Assembly (NCBI GenBank): GCA_032622095.1
Contig: CP136065.1
Span: 42,943,503-43,007,502, forward strand
Reading direction: 5' to 3'
DNA from: Siphonodentalium dalli
Taxonomy: Eukaryota > Mollusca > Scaphopoda > Gadilida > Siphonodentaliidae
DNA: 64,000 nucleotides
The notes beneath the pieces were generated by a model. It was not told the origin of the DNA. It searched no databases and saw only the letters and a list, made by a program, of their open reading frames with translations. Both the position numbers and the translations under genes were made by a program. Positions 8,880 through 20,189 of this stretch are shown piece after piece; the stretch's first letter is position 1, and the number at the start of each line of letters is the position of its first letter.

Positions 8880-11800
8880 TAGTCCAGGAGATCGGGAGGT
8901 AGTGTTGCTCATATTGACGGACAAGCTGCGACCATGTTATTTTTAATGTTTTAGGTATGGTAATGAAGTAAAATCATGATAGCAAGAACAAATTTGTAGC
9001 CTTCTTTGTTTTTTTTCGATTTTTCGGGCATTTTTCGACATTTTAAGCCCAAAATTTTCATTTTTTTTTCAATGTGTAAAGATTTCATTTTATGATTTTG
9101 GTGATTAAGTTGAATAGTAATTGTGTTATTAATGTTAAATAACTAATTGTGCTGAAAAAATTAAAGAATTTAAATGTTTTTTTTCTCAATATTTTACCAT
9201 TTTTTTTTTACCTTTTTACGCAAAATCGTCCAAATTGCAACCATTTCATCTTAGTATGATTTTAAGGTTAGAATTCACCATAATTATTTTAATATTGTTA
9301 AATAATTTAAAACTTGGCTTCTACAATGTTTTTAAATGGATTTAAGAAGGTTTCTACTTGTTTTCTAAGTTGATGGGGGGGGTCTAATTCAAATCCAATT
9401 AAACATTGTACTGTTCAAAATTAGATAAATTCCTTAAGGCGTATGGTAGATATAAGTAACTAGTTTCCAAAACGTATACATATGCCTTTCTACCCTGTGC
9501 GTTATGCACGCGAGTCGGATTTAACAAATTAAATTATGATGAAAAACCCTGAATTTTGGGTGTGGTCACATTTGTGGTCATAATATTCCGATTAGAGAGT
9601 GGATGGACATGAGGCATGCGACACTGTGCGGTATATATGTATATAACAAGCATGACATGAGACATTAGTATCTTTTTACTAAACTGTGCTTCCAGAGTTA
9701 TCAGGAATCGAGTATCGGTGTTATTTCTTACCCCCCCAAAAATGGTCAATTTTAAAACGGGGTATGTGGGTCAAATGAGCACTGGGAGATAATAGGATGT
9801 CCAATGACTTCTATATTTCTATCGTATCACGGTAAAGCTTTTTTTTGTAAAATTGGCGCAGTTTACACGATCAAAGTTAGATTTTCTTAACAATTATATG
9901 TTACAAGCAACTAATTATATAGAGTTACGCTTCTTGAAACTTGAGTCAGCATAACAAAACAATCTAGCTGCTGATTGGTTGATTATCATTGAGGGAAATA
10001 TCCCTAATCGGGAAAAGAAAATCATAGCCTACGTAAATATAGCGATCGTGTATGTTTAGATGTCCAGGAAGAGTCTGGTGGTATCCAGAAGTTGCGGAAG
10101 GGGTCTGGATATGTTTATGCTTCTGATTTTTGTTCAGTAAATGGGGTAGTTGTGGAAATGCAAGATTATCGTTTGAAAAAAATACCGAAAATGGCGCGTT
10201 TGTTGTCACATACTGGTGCAGCGGATGACGTGCTAAGGGAAAATTGACCACTTGAAGTTCAAATAGGCTTAACCCATAGCCGGCGGGACTTTTAGTTAAC
10301 ACTGTCGCCTATGGAAAATAATTAGGTGTTTGTAACCTATAGATACGAAGCTTCGGTACATTAATTATTATTTATATATTACTATATTTAAATAAGATTT
10401 ATGCATAGTCGACGTCGAAACAAAAACATGAATGTACCGATTATTCGTGACATTCAAGTTAAATGTTCAATAATTGAAAATTATACTGTGATTGGTTCAT
10501 TCAACATGAAGTTAATCAAGGTGTATCTTTATTAATAAAAGTATACAGTACTATCAAAATCAGAAGAAACATGTGACCCTGGGTACTTATCTCCCAGTGC
10601 TGTGGCAAACAAAAAATTGACAATGCATTCTTAAACCCAGACCTGTGGCGGTTTTTCATCCAATGCACCGAAGCTTCGTGCCATGTACCGAAGCTTCGTG
10701 ACGTGTCAGAACTCCAGGAATATACCACCATATGACATCATATGTTACCGGTAACAAACGTTGAATGGTCACCAGAAACCAGGATATTAATAATTTCAGA
10801 TCATAATTAGCATCGCATTATATATTAACCCATCGAGTAATATGTCATGACACACTATATTACACCTACTATATAACTGCTCCCTCCCTGACACAGGGCT
10901 ACATATAAGAAGTTTATCGATGTCTACTTAATGAGAGTATACAGTTCCGTCAAAATCTGGCGAAAATGTGACCTCGCATCGTTAACCCTAATCTGTGGCG
11001 ATTTTTCATCCAATTTACCGAAGCTTCGTGACACGTACCGTCAAATGGCATCAAACGTTGAATGGTCACCATAAACTTTGATATCAGTCATTTCAGATCG
11101 TAATTATCATGGAATTATATATTAACCCATGGTGTAATTATGTCAAAATGACACACTATATTACATCCACCCTATATAACTGCTTCCTCCCTGACACAGT
11201 GCTACATACAAGAAGTTTATCCATGTCTACTTAATGAGAGCATATAGTTATGTAGAAATATGTCGAAAAATGTGACCTTGCATCATTAACCCCAAATCTG
11301 TGGCGGTTTTTCATCCTATGTACCGAAGCTTCGTGACATGTACCGAAGCTTGGTGACGTGTCAGAACTTCTAAAATATACCCCATCGGGACATCAAATGG
11401 TATCAAACGTTGAATGGTCACCAGAAATCTCGATATTAGTCATTTCAGACCATAATAACATAGCATTATATATTAACCCATCGAAAAATATGTCAAAATG
11501 ACACACTATATTACACCCACACCTATATAACTGCGTCCTCTCTGACACAGGCTGCATATAAAAAGTTTATCCATGTCTACTTAATGAGAGTATAGAGTTC
11601 TGTCAAAATCTGGCGAACAATTTGGTCTATAAATCCCGTAGTGTGACACATTTAATATAGACCAAAACAATAAACACCTTTCAACTCAAAGATAGTTACA
11701 TTTTAATTGCAAAAATGGTCCAAACATGAAAAGTTAATTTTTGCCGATATTTAAGTCAACTTTTTGAGAGAAAAGTCCAATATTTTTGGTGATGTCAGTG

Positions 11801-12843
11801 GTGACAATAGTAAAAATTAACCATGGCACATCAGACATGTTAGTATTCACTGTATAGAAGGCAGAATAGCCAATTTTGTACATCATCCACAACTTGTAAT
11901 CGATTGCAGGACACGCTGGGGCAATATTTATCATTTTCCATATTTTGGCAGCCATTTTGGCAGCCATTTTGGCAGCCATTTTGAGCCAAAGTAAGAATTT
12001 TGGTTCCAGTGAGTTGGAATATTCATAGGTGTAATCATATGCATCACTTACATTACAAAGTTCTGTTCATTTCTTGTTAAAATATGACTATAATCCCAAG
12101 TGTGATTTTTTTGTAAAATTTTATACTGTGTTCTGTAAATTCGAATTTTTGAGGAATGGAAGGGGCTAGGAACCCAAGAAGTGCATATTTAATTGCCTCA
12201 ATGATCAGTTACACATAATACAAAATAAAGTCGCATTACTCAACCAGTTCCAAACAGCATGAATCGATCTAGAAGATATTTGTGAAAAAAAGTCATATTT
12301 TCAACTTCCGGCAGCCATTTTGGTGGCCATCTTGGATGGTGAGTTTCAATTTTGCCCCAAAAAAGTGACAGTATGTCTTAGCTCCACGAAAATATATACA
12401 TTTGTATACATTTTACAAGATTTTCACCGCTATAATTTGCATAAAACTGACTTAGGGTCTGGTCTGAAAAACGGCGGCCATGATGGACGCCATTTTGTCT
12501 GGAGTCTATACGGCCACTTTTTTTTCTTGTTAACATTGCTTAAAAGTTGAAGGACTTAATAAGGAACAAAATGAGTTGGGAGAAGTTAAGTCCCAGGGGG
12601 TTCAAGGGTACCCATATTAGCTCCCGGACTAGTAGTACTATGACGTCGCCGGAAAATTCTTTCATTTTCGGTCGTCGGGTAGGTCAATAAAAACACGTTT
12701 TTCGCCAATTAAGCTACAAATTCACCACTGCTATCATGGATTTTCGTAATCTACATATATTTTACTACAAAATTAGACCGGATAGCACTTATCCGTCAAA
12801 ATGAGCAACATTTGTTATTTCTTGGGGTCGATCTCCTGGACTA
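8880..12843. mobile_element. 3,964-bp non-coding DNA transposon with inverted ends
   Basis: The left end TAGTCCAGGAGATCG...GTTGCTCATATTGACGGA is the inverted counterpart of the right end TCCGTCAAAATGAGCAAC...CGATCTCCTGGACTA; the arms are about 55 bp and imperfect. It is inserted in a satellite unit whose intact versions read ACAGAGAGCACATTC, so the empty site is known and GAG (8877-8879 and 12844-12846) is the 3-bp target duplication. The interior is AT-rich with tandem repeats at 10.5-11.6 kb and a thrice repeated TTGGCAGCCATT at about 11945-11985. No transposase is recognisable, so it is non-autonomous. A 3-bp duplication occurs in PIF/Harbinger, CACTA-like and some other groups; the superfamily is unassigned. 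Confidence 0.85.
10515..11625. repeat. ~300-350-bp tandem repeat inside the 3.96-kb element
   Basis: Three units and a partial one share CTACTTAATGAGAG (about 10926, 11228 and 11578), ACCGAAGCTTCGTGAC, CATCAAACGTTGAATGGTCA, TATATTAACCCAT and TATATAACTGC. The GAAGCTTC palindrome occurs once or twice per unit. No coding capacity is seen. Confidence 0.8.
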
Positions 12844-13478
12844 GAGCACATTCAACATTCGTTCAACATTCGTGTGAAGTTGGCACAACATTCAACATTC
12901 AAATTCAACATTCGTTCAACATTCGATTTTTGTTGGACATAAATTTTTTTTAACGTGAATGGATTAAGTGGGTCGTATATATAGCACCCCTATCAAAATT
13001 AGAGTATTGGACACTTCGATGTTCATTTTTGAGGAATTTCAATTCCGGGGGAGAGAGAGGGGCACATCATATACGCAAGATCGGATCGGGCCCATATATG
13101 CAGGGATTGTATACCCCTGGTGGTACTTTATTTCTCCATAGGGCCCACGCCTAGCATGTGTGGTTTTCGCTGGCGAATGTTGAACAGAAAGCACATTCAA
13201 CATTCGTTCAACATTCGTGTGAAGTTGGCACAACATTCAACATTCGATTTTTTTTCTTGTACATAAGTTTTTATAACGTGAATGGATTAAGTGGGTCGTA
13301 TATATATTACCACTATCAAAATTAGAGTATTCCATACTTCGATGCACAATTTTGAGCAATTTTAATTCCGGGGGATAGAAAGAGGAACATCATATACGCA
13401 TGATCGGATCAGGCCCATATATGCAGGGATTGTTCCCTAATGGTACTTTAATTCTCCATAGGGCCCACGCCAGTCTGG
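12844..13478 (+). repeat. ~310-340-bp satellite, continuation after the insertion
   Basis: It completes the interrupted unit, then a full unit starts at 13079 and a truncated one at 13402. TTCAACATTCG minirepeats expand in the first of these. The array ends at CCCACGCC, where sequence like that at 8081 (AGTCTGGGTGAACGTCGAC) begins. Confidence 0.85.
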
Positions 13479-14289
13479 GTGAACGTCGACTCTATATTTG
13501 AAATATAGAGTCTGGAGCTAATGTCGCCAAACCCATTTCTATTCAGCGAAGAGCTTCCCCAAAATGACGTCACGGATTTTTAAAAATACATCGATGATTG
13601 ACAGGTGTCCCCACGTGTTATTTGTTGTGCTTCGCCGACTCATCAACCCACAGAAGGCCTGTGTCGCGACATAAACTTACAGAAGATAATATTTGTCGTG
13701 TGTGCGACTATACTTTTTCGGGAGATGAACTCGCTGCATCAACGGGAAAGCTGCATCCGAGAGCAAACAATAAGGTCGTCATCAAAAATGATGCTTTAGA
13801 ACTATTTAAAAGCATAAAATTAAGTCATTTCCTCGGTGTTTGACTTTCAGATGACTTTTTTACGGCAAATAATTTGATTTGAGAACCATGTTACAATAAA
13901 GTAAATCAAATACACGGACATGAGTAAAGTTCTATTTATATTTATGGGAGGCCAAGTTGGTACCATACGCAGGCCTATCTATCAGGTCCAGCACATCCTT
14001 CAAATTAATCGGAATCGTACCGAATATATAATTTCGAAGCCATTTTTTCTGTCTGTTGTATTTGCAAGCCTCGAAATTCCGCTCTGTTACTATATTTAGA
14101 GGTGACATTATGGGAGTCTCCGCCCACTAACACTTGTTTATTAACCCATACGGTTTCATTGGACGGAAAATAATTTACGCAATCAATCAGATTACGGAAT
14201 CCCGAGGACTTGGAAATGAGATAGCGATGTTATCCGTCAGACCTAATATTCAATGTTGTAATGAATATTTAGGTATGAGTTTACTCAGA
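13479..14289. other. Sequence between satellite blocks
   Basis: An 81-codon plus-strand frame at 13598-13843 contains a single CRVC motif. I recognise no family and do not support it as a gene. Confidence 0.35.
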
Positions 14290-14448
14290 CTGGGCCCTCG
14301 CCTAGCATGTGTGGTTTTTGCTGGCGAATGTTGAACAGAGAGCACATTCAACATTCGTTCAACATTCGTGTAAAGTTGGCACAACATTCAACATTCAATC
14401 AACATTCGATTACATTCTTACATAAGTTTAGAGTATTCCATACTTCGA
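14290..14448 (+). repeat. Partial ~310-bp satellite unit
   Basis: GCCTAGCATGTGTGGTTTTT, GTTGAACAGAGAGCACATTC and the TTCAACATTCG cluster match the arrays at 8.45 and 12.85 kb. The copy is broken after TTCCATACTTCGATG by the element that follows. Confidence 0.8.
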
Positions 14449-15125
14449 TGCTCCTCATTTTAATATTCATTACTACCTGACCTTTCCATGACTGCCATAG
14501 TAGAAACAGCCAATCAGCGCTCAGTATTATAATCGAGGTCAGGTCATAATGAATATTAAAATGAGGAGCTGCATGAATGGTAAATTATTTTTTTTGAAAT
14601 CATAATTATCGACAGATTTCGCCTCTATAAAAAAAAGGTACTGACGATGTGTTGATTTGTATGAGTAAATAAGTTATTAGCCGACACGAAATCACTGAGC
14701 GCTAGATGCTTAGTTGATCGTTTGACCGATTTTTAATTATAGTAAGCTGTGTGGGGGTGAATTTCGAGGAACATATCGTCCATTGTTCTCTGAGTCGGAT
14801 CAATCCGAAAATTTACGCTCTCCTGAGACAATATTCGGTGGTAAAAAATTATCAAATGCTATGGATATAAATGGTTCTGAGGAGAGCTTGCGGTATTGAT
14901 TGAAAGATGAATCCTTCGCCGTCACATCCGTGTCTATATCGATAGCATTACTCAGGTAAATGGGCTAAATTTGTCCGATTCCCGAGCGATGGTAACGGGG
15001 AATAACTACAGTTCCCCTTGTCTCTATTATACTACCATTAACGTGAAGCAGGTGCGTATATAGAAGCGGCGTGTATGGGCAGCGCAAAGGGGGGCGGGCA
15101 GCGGAGCGCGTTACATGCCACTGTG
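14449..15125 (+). mobile_element. ~675-bp element with terminal hairpin, copy 1
   Basis: It opens with a hairpin whose arms are CTCCTCATTTTAATATTCAT (14449 onward) and its complement near 14549-14570. It then shares its whole body with 24196-24866, including ATTATCGACAGATTTC, TGTTGATTTGTATGAGTAAA and GATGAATCCTTCGCCG. It ends GGAGCGCGTTACATGCCACTGTG, matching the CACAGGGG-type terminus of the palindrome at 21959-22152. No coding capacity is seen. The loop of the hairpin is inverted relative to the second copy. Confidence 0.75.
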
Positions 15126-15634
15126 TTTTCAGTCATTCAATGTGTTGTGTGATAAGCCTTTCGTGAATGGAGAACACTAAAATACAACAGAAGGGATTTC
15201 TATATTAAATGGTAGAAAATAATTTGATTTTACCCAAGAACCCATTACATGTTATGAGGTTTAGATGGGTAGATATCGAATTCCAAAAGACGAAGTTTTT
15301 AACAATTTTAAATTTTGTCAGATGAGCAAAAATCCCATTGATATACTCCGATAAAGACATCCAATTTCGTCATATCCAAACAAAAGCTGTAGTCATATAA
15401 TAAAGAGTTTTCAGTTTTGCCTTTTTGTTTTCGTTTTAGCATAAAACTGACGTATACTGTTGTGACTTTTCGTGATGAATCTGACATACGAATGACGGTA
15501 GCTGCGAGTGTTTTTCAGTTTTCTGTTGCCTGTTAGATTAGAAATTTCGACTAATTTTGACCTTTAACAACGACCATCGCATACGGCCGTTCGGGTGACT
15601 ATATATCGCCGCTGAACTAATCTGACAAACTCAC
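15126..15634. other. Intron sequence of the lectin gene, no feature
   Basis: No repeat or coding region is recognised. It belongs to the predicted intron between the second lectin exon and the PAN exon (minus strand). Confidence 0.4.
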
Positions 15635-15883
15635 CTGGTTGATATCCGAAACAGGGATCTCCGTCCACTTCAACCTCGCACAGTGTCAGGGTTTTGTCGG
15701 CTGGTCCAACCAACTGTATCTTGAGATATCTCCCGACAATGGACTCACCACAAATCAGGTTTAGTGTGTCTCCCGTGGCCGCAATTCCCGCGTAATAATA
15801 GCATCGAGATGTGAATCCACTCAACTCAGTCTGACTCCCCATGTCGAGCGACGTATCAACCGTGAAGTTTCTCAGTCTTTCAC
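15635..15883 (-). CDS. F-type lectin (fucolectin) domain, second exon
   Basis: On the minus strand this 249-bp exon runs from acceptor TTTTGTAG/GTGAAAGAC to donor CAACCAG/GTGAGT; both splice sites are strong. It begins in phase 1 with ERLRNFTV, the direct continuation of NRGECCG in the upstream exon. It includes SGFTSRCYYYAGIA and LCEVEV, the usual end of an FTP (fucolectin tachylectin-4 pentraxin-1) domain, then GDPCFGYQP. The Arg of GERL is the second of the two arginines that contact fucose in characterised F-type lectins. The product is expected to be secreted and to bind terminal fucose in innate recognition. That function comes from the family and has not been shown for this gene. The exon ends in phase 1, so it can splice to the PAN exon at 4125. 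Confidence 0.85.
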
Positions 15884-15904
15884 CTACAAAACGACTACGG
15901 GCAT

Positions 15905-16030
15905 ATACATGTATCTGTGTGTGAGGTTGTGTGTGTGTGTGTGGGAGGGTGTGTGTGTGTGGGGGGGGGGGGGGGGTGAGGGTGTGTGTGTGTGTGTGAC
16001 TGTATATATATATATATATATATATATATG
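15905..16030. repeat. (GT)n, G-run and (TA)n simple repeat
   Basis: GT-rich repeat, a run of about fourteen G, more GT, then about eleven TA. It lies in the lectin intron immediately before the Penelope-like fragment. Confidence 0.95.
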
Positions 16031-16725
16031 TTCAGTGCTGTTCCAGGCTTTACGACCGCGCGGCTACTCTAGTAGATTACTGCGTCAAGTAAAGTCCGAA
16101 ACTCTCAGAGAATTGGAATCGTTACGCCATGACACAACATCGACTGAGCCCACAAGGATACGGCACAATCGGCCGGTGTTTGGTAATGGTTCAGCCTCAT
16201 TTTGTCACAAAAACGATGTTACATCAATACATTGGGATATCTCAATACTAGTAACACTTTCACCAGCGAACAAACACGCATATCGTATCAAATGCGAACT
16301 TAATTGTGATTCTAAAAATGTTTTACGTAATCACACGCAAAAGATGCCGTATACAACATGTTGGACAAACACAAACCGCTCTCAAAGTTAGAATGTCTAA
16401 TCATCTTTCCAGTGTTCGCAAAAAACTCGACATGCAAATTTCCGATCATTTCAACTCATCTAATCATGACATTAAATCCCATTTCAGCTTTCAGCCAATA
16501 AAACAGACACCAATTCTAGCCGACGAAGGCCAAACAAATTCAATACGCCTAGAACGCGAAAATCATTGGATGGGCGTACTTAAAACATATCTTCCGTACG
16601 GACTTAACATTGACTACAAGGGTGTTTCTCGAAATTACTTGTTCTTTCCTCTAATCTACAATCTTAGAAATGTTGAAATCGCAAATATTTTCAGAACAAA
16701 CTTTGCATTATTAAAAGCAGGGTAA
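16031..16725 (+). pseudogene. Penelope-like retroelement 3' fragment with GIY-YIG-type endonuclease
   Basis: Two overlapping frames read as one protein with a frameshift near 16318. The upstream frame gives ALRPRGYSSRLLRQVKSETL and DSKNV. The downstream frame gives FYVITRKRC, HVGQTQTALKVRMSNHL, ISDHFNSSNHD, RLERENHWMGVLKTYLPYGL and a final stop at 16725. This order (CxxC-like linker, YxGxT...R..H, HF...H, E..WI..L...GLN) is that of the C-terminal GIY-YIG endonuclease region of EN+ Penelope-like elements. Degeneracy (HVG for YIG, Arg for the linker Cys) and the frameshift mark it as dead. It lacks the reverse transcriptase and sits antisense in the lectin intron. No gene product is expected. 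Confidence 0.75.
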
Positions 16726-16879
16726 CTGACATGGTTTGTAATTTCCGAAAAGTTTTTCCTAATGCGACACTTCATACTGAGTATTGTTCAAATTGCTTTA
16801 CTCTTGAACTTTAAAATGCCGCATAACTTTGAGCTTTAATAATGTGCATATATAATAAAAAGAACACCTACAGTTTTGT

Positions 16880-17018
16880 GTTTGAATACCTGAAACATCT
16901 TATCCGTGTCTGGAAAGAACATCGAATTTTCACTCGTGGCTTGCAGCCGCTCGTGAAAATTAGATATTTCTCTCCAGACACTCTAGGGGTGCTTTATGAT
17001 ATATTTCGGTATTCAAAC
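16880..17018. repeat. 139-bp imperfect inverted repeat
   Basis: GTTTGAATACC at 16880 pairs with GGTATTCAAAC ending at 17018. Inside, GTGTCTGGAAAGAA pairs with TTTCTCTCCAGACAC and AATTTTCAC with GTGAAAATT. It may be a small MITE or part of the adjacent retroelement's terminal region. It is in the intron between the two lectin exons. Confidence 0.75.
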
Positions 17019-17152
17019 AAAATATGTAGGTATTCTCCATTTATTGATTCATTATGCATATGCATAACCATAAATCATTACATATGTCACCATGATTGCA
17101 TCATTTTGATAATGCTATTAGTTGTGGCAGAGTATAGTTTGAGTGCACTCAC

Positions 17153-17383
17153 CACAACATTCGCCCCTGTTGAAAATCCGCACAGTCTTGATGACGTAAA
17201 TTGCAAGGAGATCCACAATCCACCAGGGATTCGCTTCGGCTGAATTGCTGTGCGTGCATTGTGCGACAGAATTGACGTAATATTTGGTAGCCGTATTTCC
17301 GTCAACAGCGAGCGTGGCTTGACCATCGTGGATACTTGACTGGTGTGCAGGTTTATTCAGCGCCAGGTTTTGCAAAGCGAACG
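17153..17383 (-). CDS. F-type lectin (fucolectin) domain, first exon
   Basis: The minus-strand exon runs from acceptor GTTTGTGTTCCAG/CGTTCGC to donor TGTTGTG/GTGAGT, 231 bp, phase 1 at both ends. It encodes NLALNKPAHQSS, the classic F5/8C-like start of FTP domains, then AVDGNTATKYY, CTHS, NPWWIVDL and FNRGECCG. The His after CT, the Arg of NRG and the adjacent Cys-Cys correspond to fucose-contacting residues of known F-type lectins. The Asp usual in NRxDCCG is Glu here. The 1.27-kb intron to the next exon cuts the domain at CC-G/ER. No signal-peptide exon is visible further upstream on this strand, so the 5' end of the gene is missing or unrecognised. The promoter is not identified. Confidence 0.88.
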
Positions 17384-17399
17384 CTGGAACACAAACAAC

Positions 17400-17689
17400 C
17401 GATGTGTCTTCCGTTTCTCATAAGGAACACCTTTATATATATAGTGGAGTAGATTAAATCCCAAGGCCATTGTTCAATTTGTGACTAAAGCATGAAACTT
17501 TGCACCTATGTACATCTTCACCTACTAATTGATATTAGATTTGGAACCACACTGGAATTTCACTTTAATCCCTATTTTAAGGGGTTAAACCAAATTCAAA
17601 GAGCGTTCCGTGAATATATAATTTATTAAACGTCGCAATTTATCTTACCATCAAACATGCGATTTAAAATTCTGTATATACATTAAGTA
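17400..17689. other. No supported feature upstream of the lectin exon
   Basis: AT-rich sequence. I looked on the minus strand for a short hydrophobic first exon and found none I could support. Confidence 0.35.
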
Positions 17690-18480
17690 TGATTCTTCCA
17701 GATATAATGCCACATTTTAGGGAAAAATTGGAACTCCAGTCCAAGATGGCCGTCAAAATGGCAGCAGGAAGTGGGAAATTTGACTTTTTTATTCACTAAT
17801 ATCTTCTTGATCAGTTTCTGCTGTTTGGAACAGATTCATAATTGTTAGTTTATTTTTGTATTATTCATCTTAACGGATCATTGGAGCAATGAAATATGCC
17901 ATTCATGAGGTCCCAGCCCCTTCCGATCCCTCAAAAATTAGATTTTATAGAACTTGGTATGAATTTCATAAAAAAAATCACCGGTAAGATTCTAGTCATA
18001 TTTTAACAAGAAATGGACAGAACTGTGCAAACCAAATGAGACTTACAATTAGTTATGAATATTTCAACACAATGGAACCAAAATTGTCTCTTGGGCTGAA
18101 AATGGCTGTCAAAATGGCGACCAAAACCTCGGGAAACGGTAAATATTGGCATACCATGTAATCGCTTACTCGTTGTGACCGGTGAATACAATTGTCTATT
18201 CTGTCTTATATACATTAAATTCTAACATTTCTAATGCACATTGGTTAAGTGTTACTAATGTAATCACTGATGCTTCCTGAAATATTGGATTTTTCTATCA
18301 CAAATTTGACATAAAAATCGGCAAATATTTACTTTCCGGGTTTGGACCTTTATTCAAGTAAATGGAACTATCTTTGGTATCAAAGATGTTTGTTGTTTTG
18401 ATCTGTCTTAAACGTGTCACACGGATGTATTTTTAGACAACATTAATCAAGATGGCGTCCAAAATGGCAACGAAATTTGC
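17690..18480 (-). mobile_element. Reverse copy of part of the 3.96-kb element
   Basis: Blocks match 11.69-12.34 kb in reverse: CCCTTCC-AAAAATT, TCATATTTTAACAAGAAATG, GACAGAACT, ATATCTTCT.GATC, and CCAAGATGGCC and AAATGGCNGCC motifs at both ends. Neither terminal inverted repeat of the 8880-12843 element is present, so this is an internal fragment or a related element. No coding region. Confidence 0.6.
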
Positions 18481-18589
18481 TTTGTGTTTTACATACATCC
18501 CGAACATTAATCTCTGTCCCCAAGAAGTAGCAAATGGTGACTCACATTGTTAGTAACCATGCTACTTAATTTATTGGTATGTGGGCATA

Positions 18590-19800
18590 CCGATAGTAGC
18601 TATATGGCCATATGTGTGTTGTTTATGTGTAAAATGTATATAGAGTGACTGTATGGTCATGTGTTGGGTATACGTGCGGACATTGGCTTACTCTTGTCAT
18701 GGATGTGTGTATATGTATGCATATGTTGGATGTATGACCACGTGTGGGTGTATGAATACACATGCAGTGGTTGTGTGCTTATATGTAATGTATATAGGTG
18801 TACATGGAATGACTGTGCGGTCATGATTGTTGAAGTGTATATGCATATCTTGAGTATAGCTGGATAGCCATCGGCGACGTGTGGGTATATATGAAGTGCC
18901 ATTGTGTTCATGTGTGTATATGTAATGTATATGCATCTATGCAATGGCTGTATTGTCAATGGTTGATGTACAGATATACAGATATTAGCTGCATGATCAT
19001 GGGTGGGGTGTGTGAGTATACATCGAGTGACTGAATTGTCATATACAAGGCGTATTTGCACATCTGGAGTGTGCGAATGGTCGTGGTATATCCATTGGTG
19101 AGGTGATTATAACTGGGTAGACTCTATGGTCATGAGTGGTGTGTATATGTATATCTTGAGTGGTTATATGACCATGGGTGTGAAGAAAATGTATACAGGG
19201 AGTGACTGCATGGCCAATGGGAAGGTGCTGCGCGTTGTGTTGCTATATCTAGCAGGTCTGTACGGTCAATGATGAGGTGTCGATGTATACCTGGAGTGAT
19301 TCTATTATAGGCATTGGTATTGTGTGTATGTAAATTGTATATATTTAGTGTATATATGGCCATGTGTGTGGCCAATATGAATACAGGGAGTGACAAAACG
19401 GTGAGGTGAATTGGTAAACAATGAGTGACCCCATGACCGCGAATGTTGTGCATGGGTATATACAGCGAGTGACTGAATTGTCTTGAGTGAGGAGTATATT
19501 CAAGTCTGGAATGTGTGAATGTGTCCATGTGTGCGGATCATTGATATATGTAAAATGGTTGTGTGGTCATTGGTGAGGTGTATATATATATACCCGGAGT
19601 GACTATATGGTTACGGTTGCGGTGCATATGTATATCTTGAGTAAATATATGGCCATGGATGTGGCAAATAGATATACAGGGAGTGATTGTATGGCCAATG
19701 GTGATGCAAATAGGTATACAAGAAGCGACTGTATGATCGCGAGTGTGGTGAATATGTATACAGGAAGTGAATATATGGTCATGGTTGAAGTGCATGGGCG
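18590..19800. repeat. Degenerate ~46-bp minisatellite
   Basis: GTGACTGTATGGTCATGTGT, GGTGTATATGTATACAGG and AGTGACTG recur over about 1.2 kb with many substitutions and indels. Long frames on both strands here are repeat artefacts. Confidence 0.75.
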
Positions 19801-20180
19801 TAACGAGCTAGGGTTTAATGGGATCGATGGGTTCGATAGTGTGTCAGAACAAGATCTGATACAGACCAGTATGATAAGCTGACTCGTATTGGTACTCGTT
19901 TAACGCGCATGAATGGTGCGAAGTCGACAAAGTACATCGCTCAAGTCGGTCATGTCACTGTTCTGCGAAAACTCACCGCTGCAACGTTTGGTTGATTCAC
20001 AATGTGTAATTTGTAATACCAACTTGACCAAGCGAGATAACTCCTCGCGACGCACAAAACATAATAAATGTACAATGAAAGTTCGTCCGCTCTCTGGCGT
20101 GACTACATGACCTCCTCCATGAGGAGAACTTAGACTATTGTTTATGCATTGATTGAGAGTGCAGATGGCCATCTAAAAGT
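19801..20180. other. No supported gene
   Basis: A 65-codon plus frame (19913-20110) contains one CxxC pair (CVICN), and the opposite strand is open too. I recognise no family. Confidence 0.35.
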
Positions 20181-20189
20181 CAATCTGGT

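Noticed and set aside
13598-13843. 81-codon frame with CRVC motif
   Set aside because: One CxxC pair is not enough for a zinc-finger call, and the region is bordered by satellite sequence.
16880-17018. Hammerhead ribozyme of a Penelope-like terminal repeat
   Set aside because: A hairpin is present but I could not find the CUGAUGA and GAAA core in the correct arrangement.
18657-19795. Long His/Thr/Tyr-rich frames on the minus strand
   Set aside because: They follow the period of the 46-bp minisatellite.
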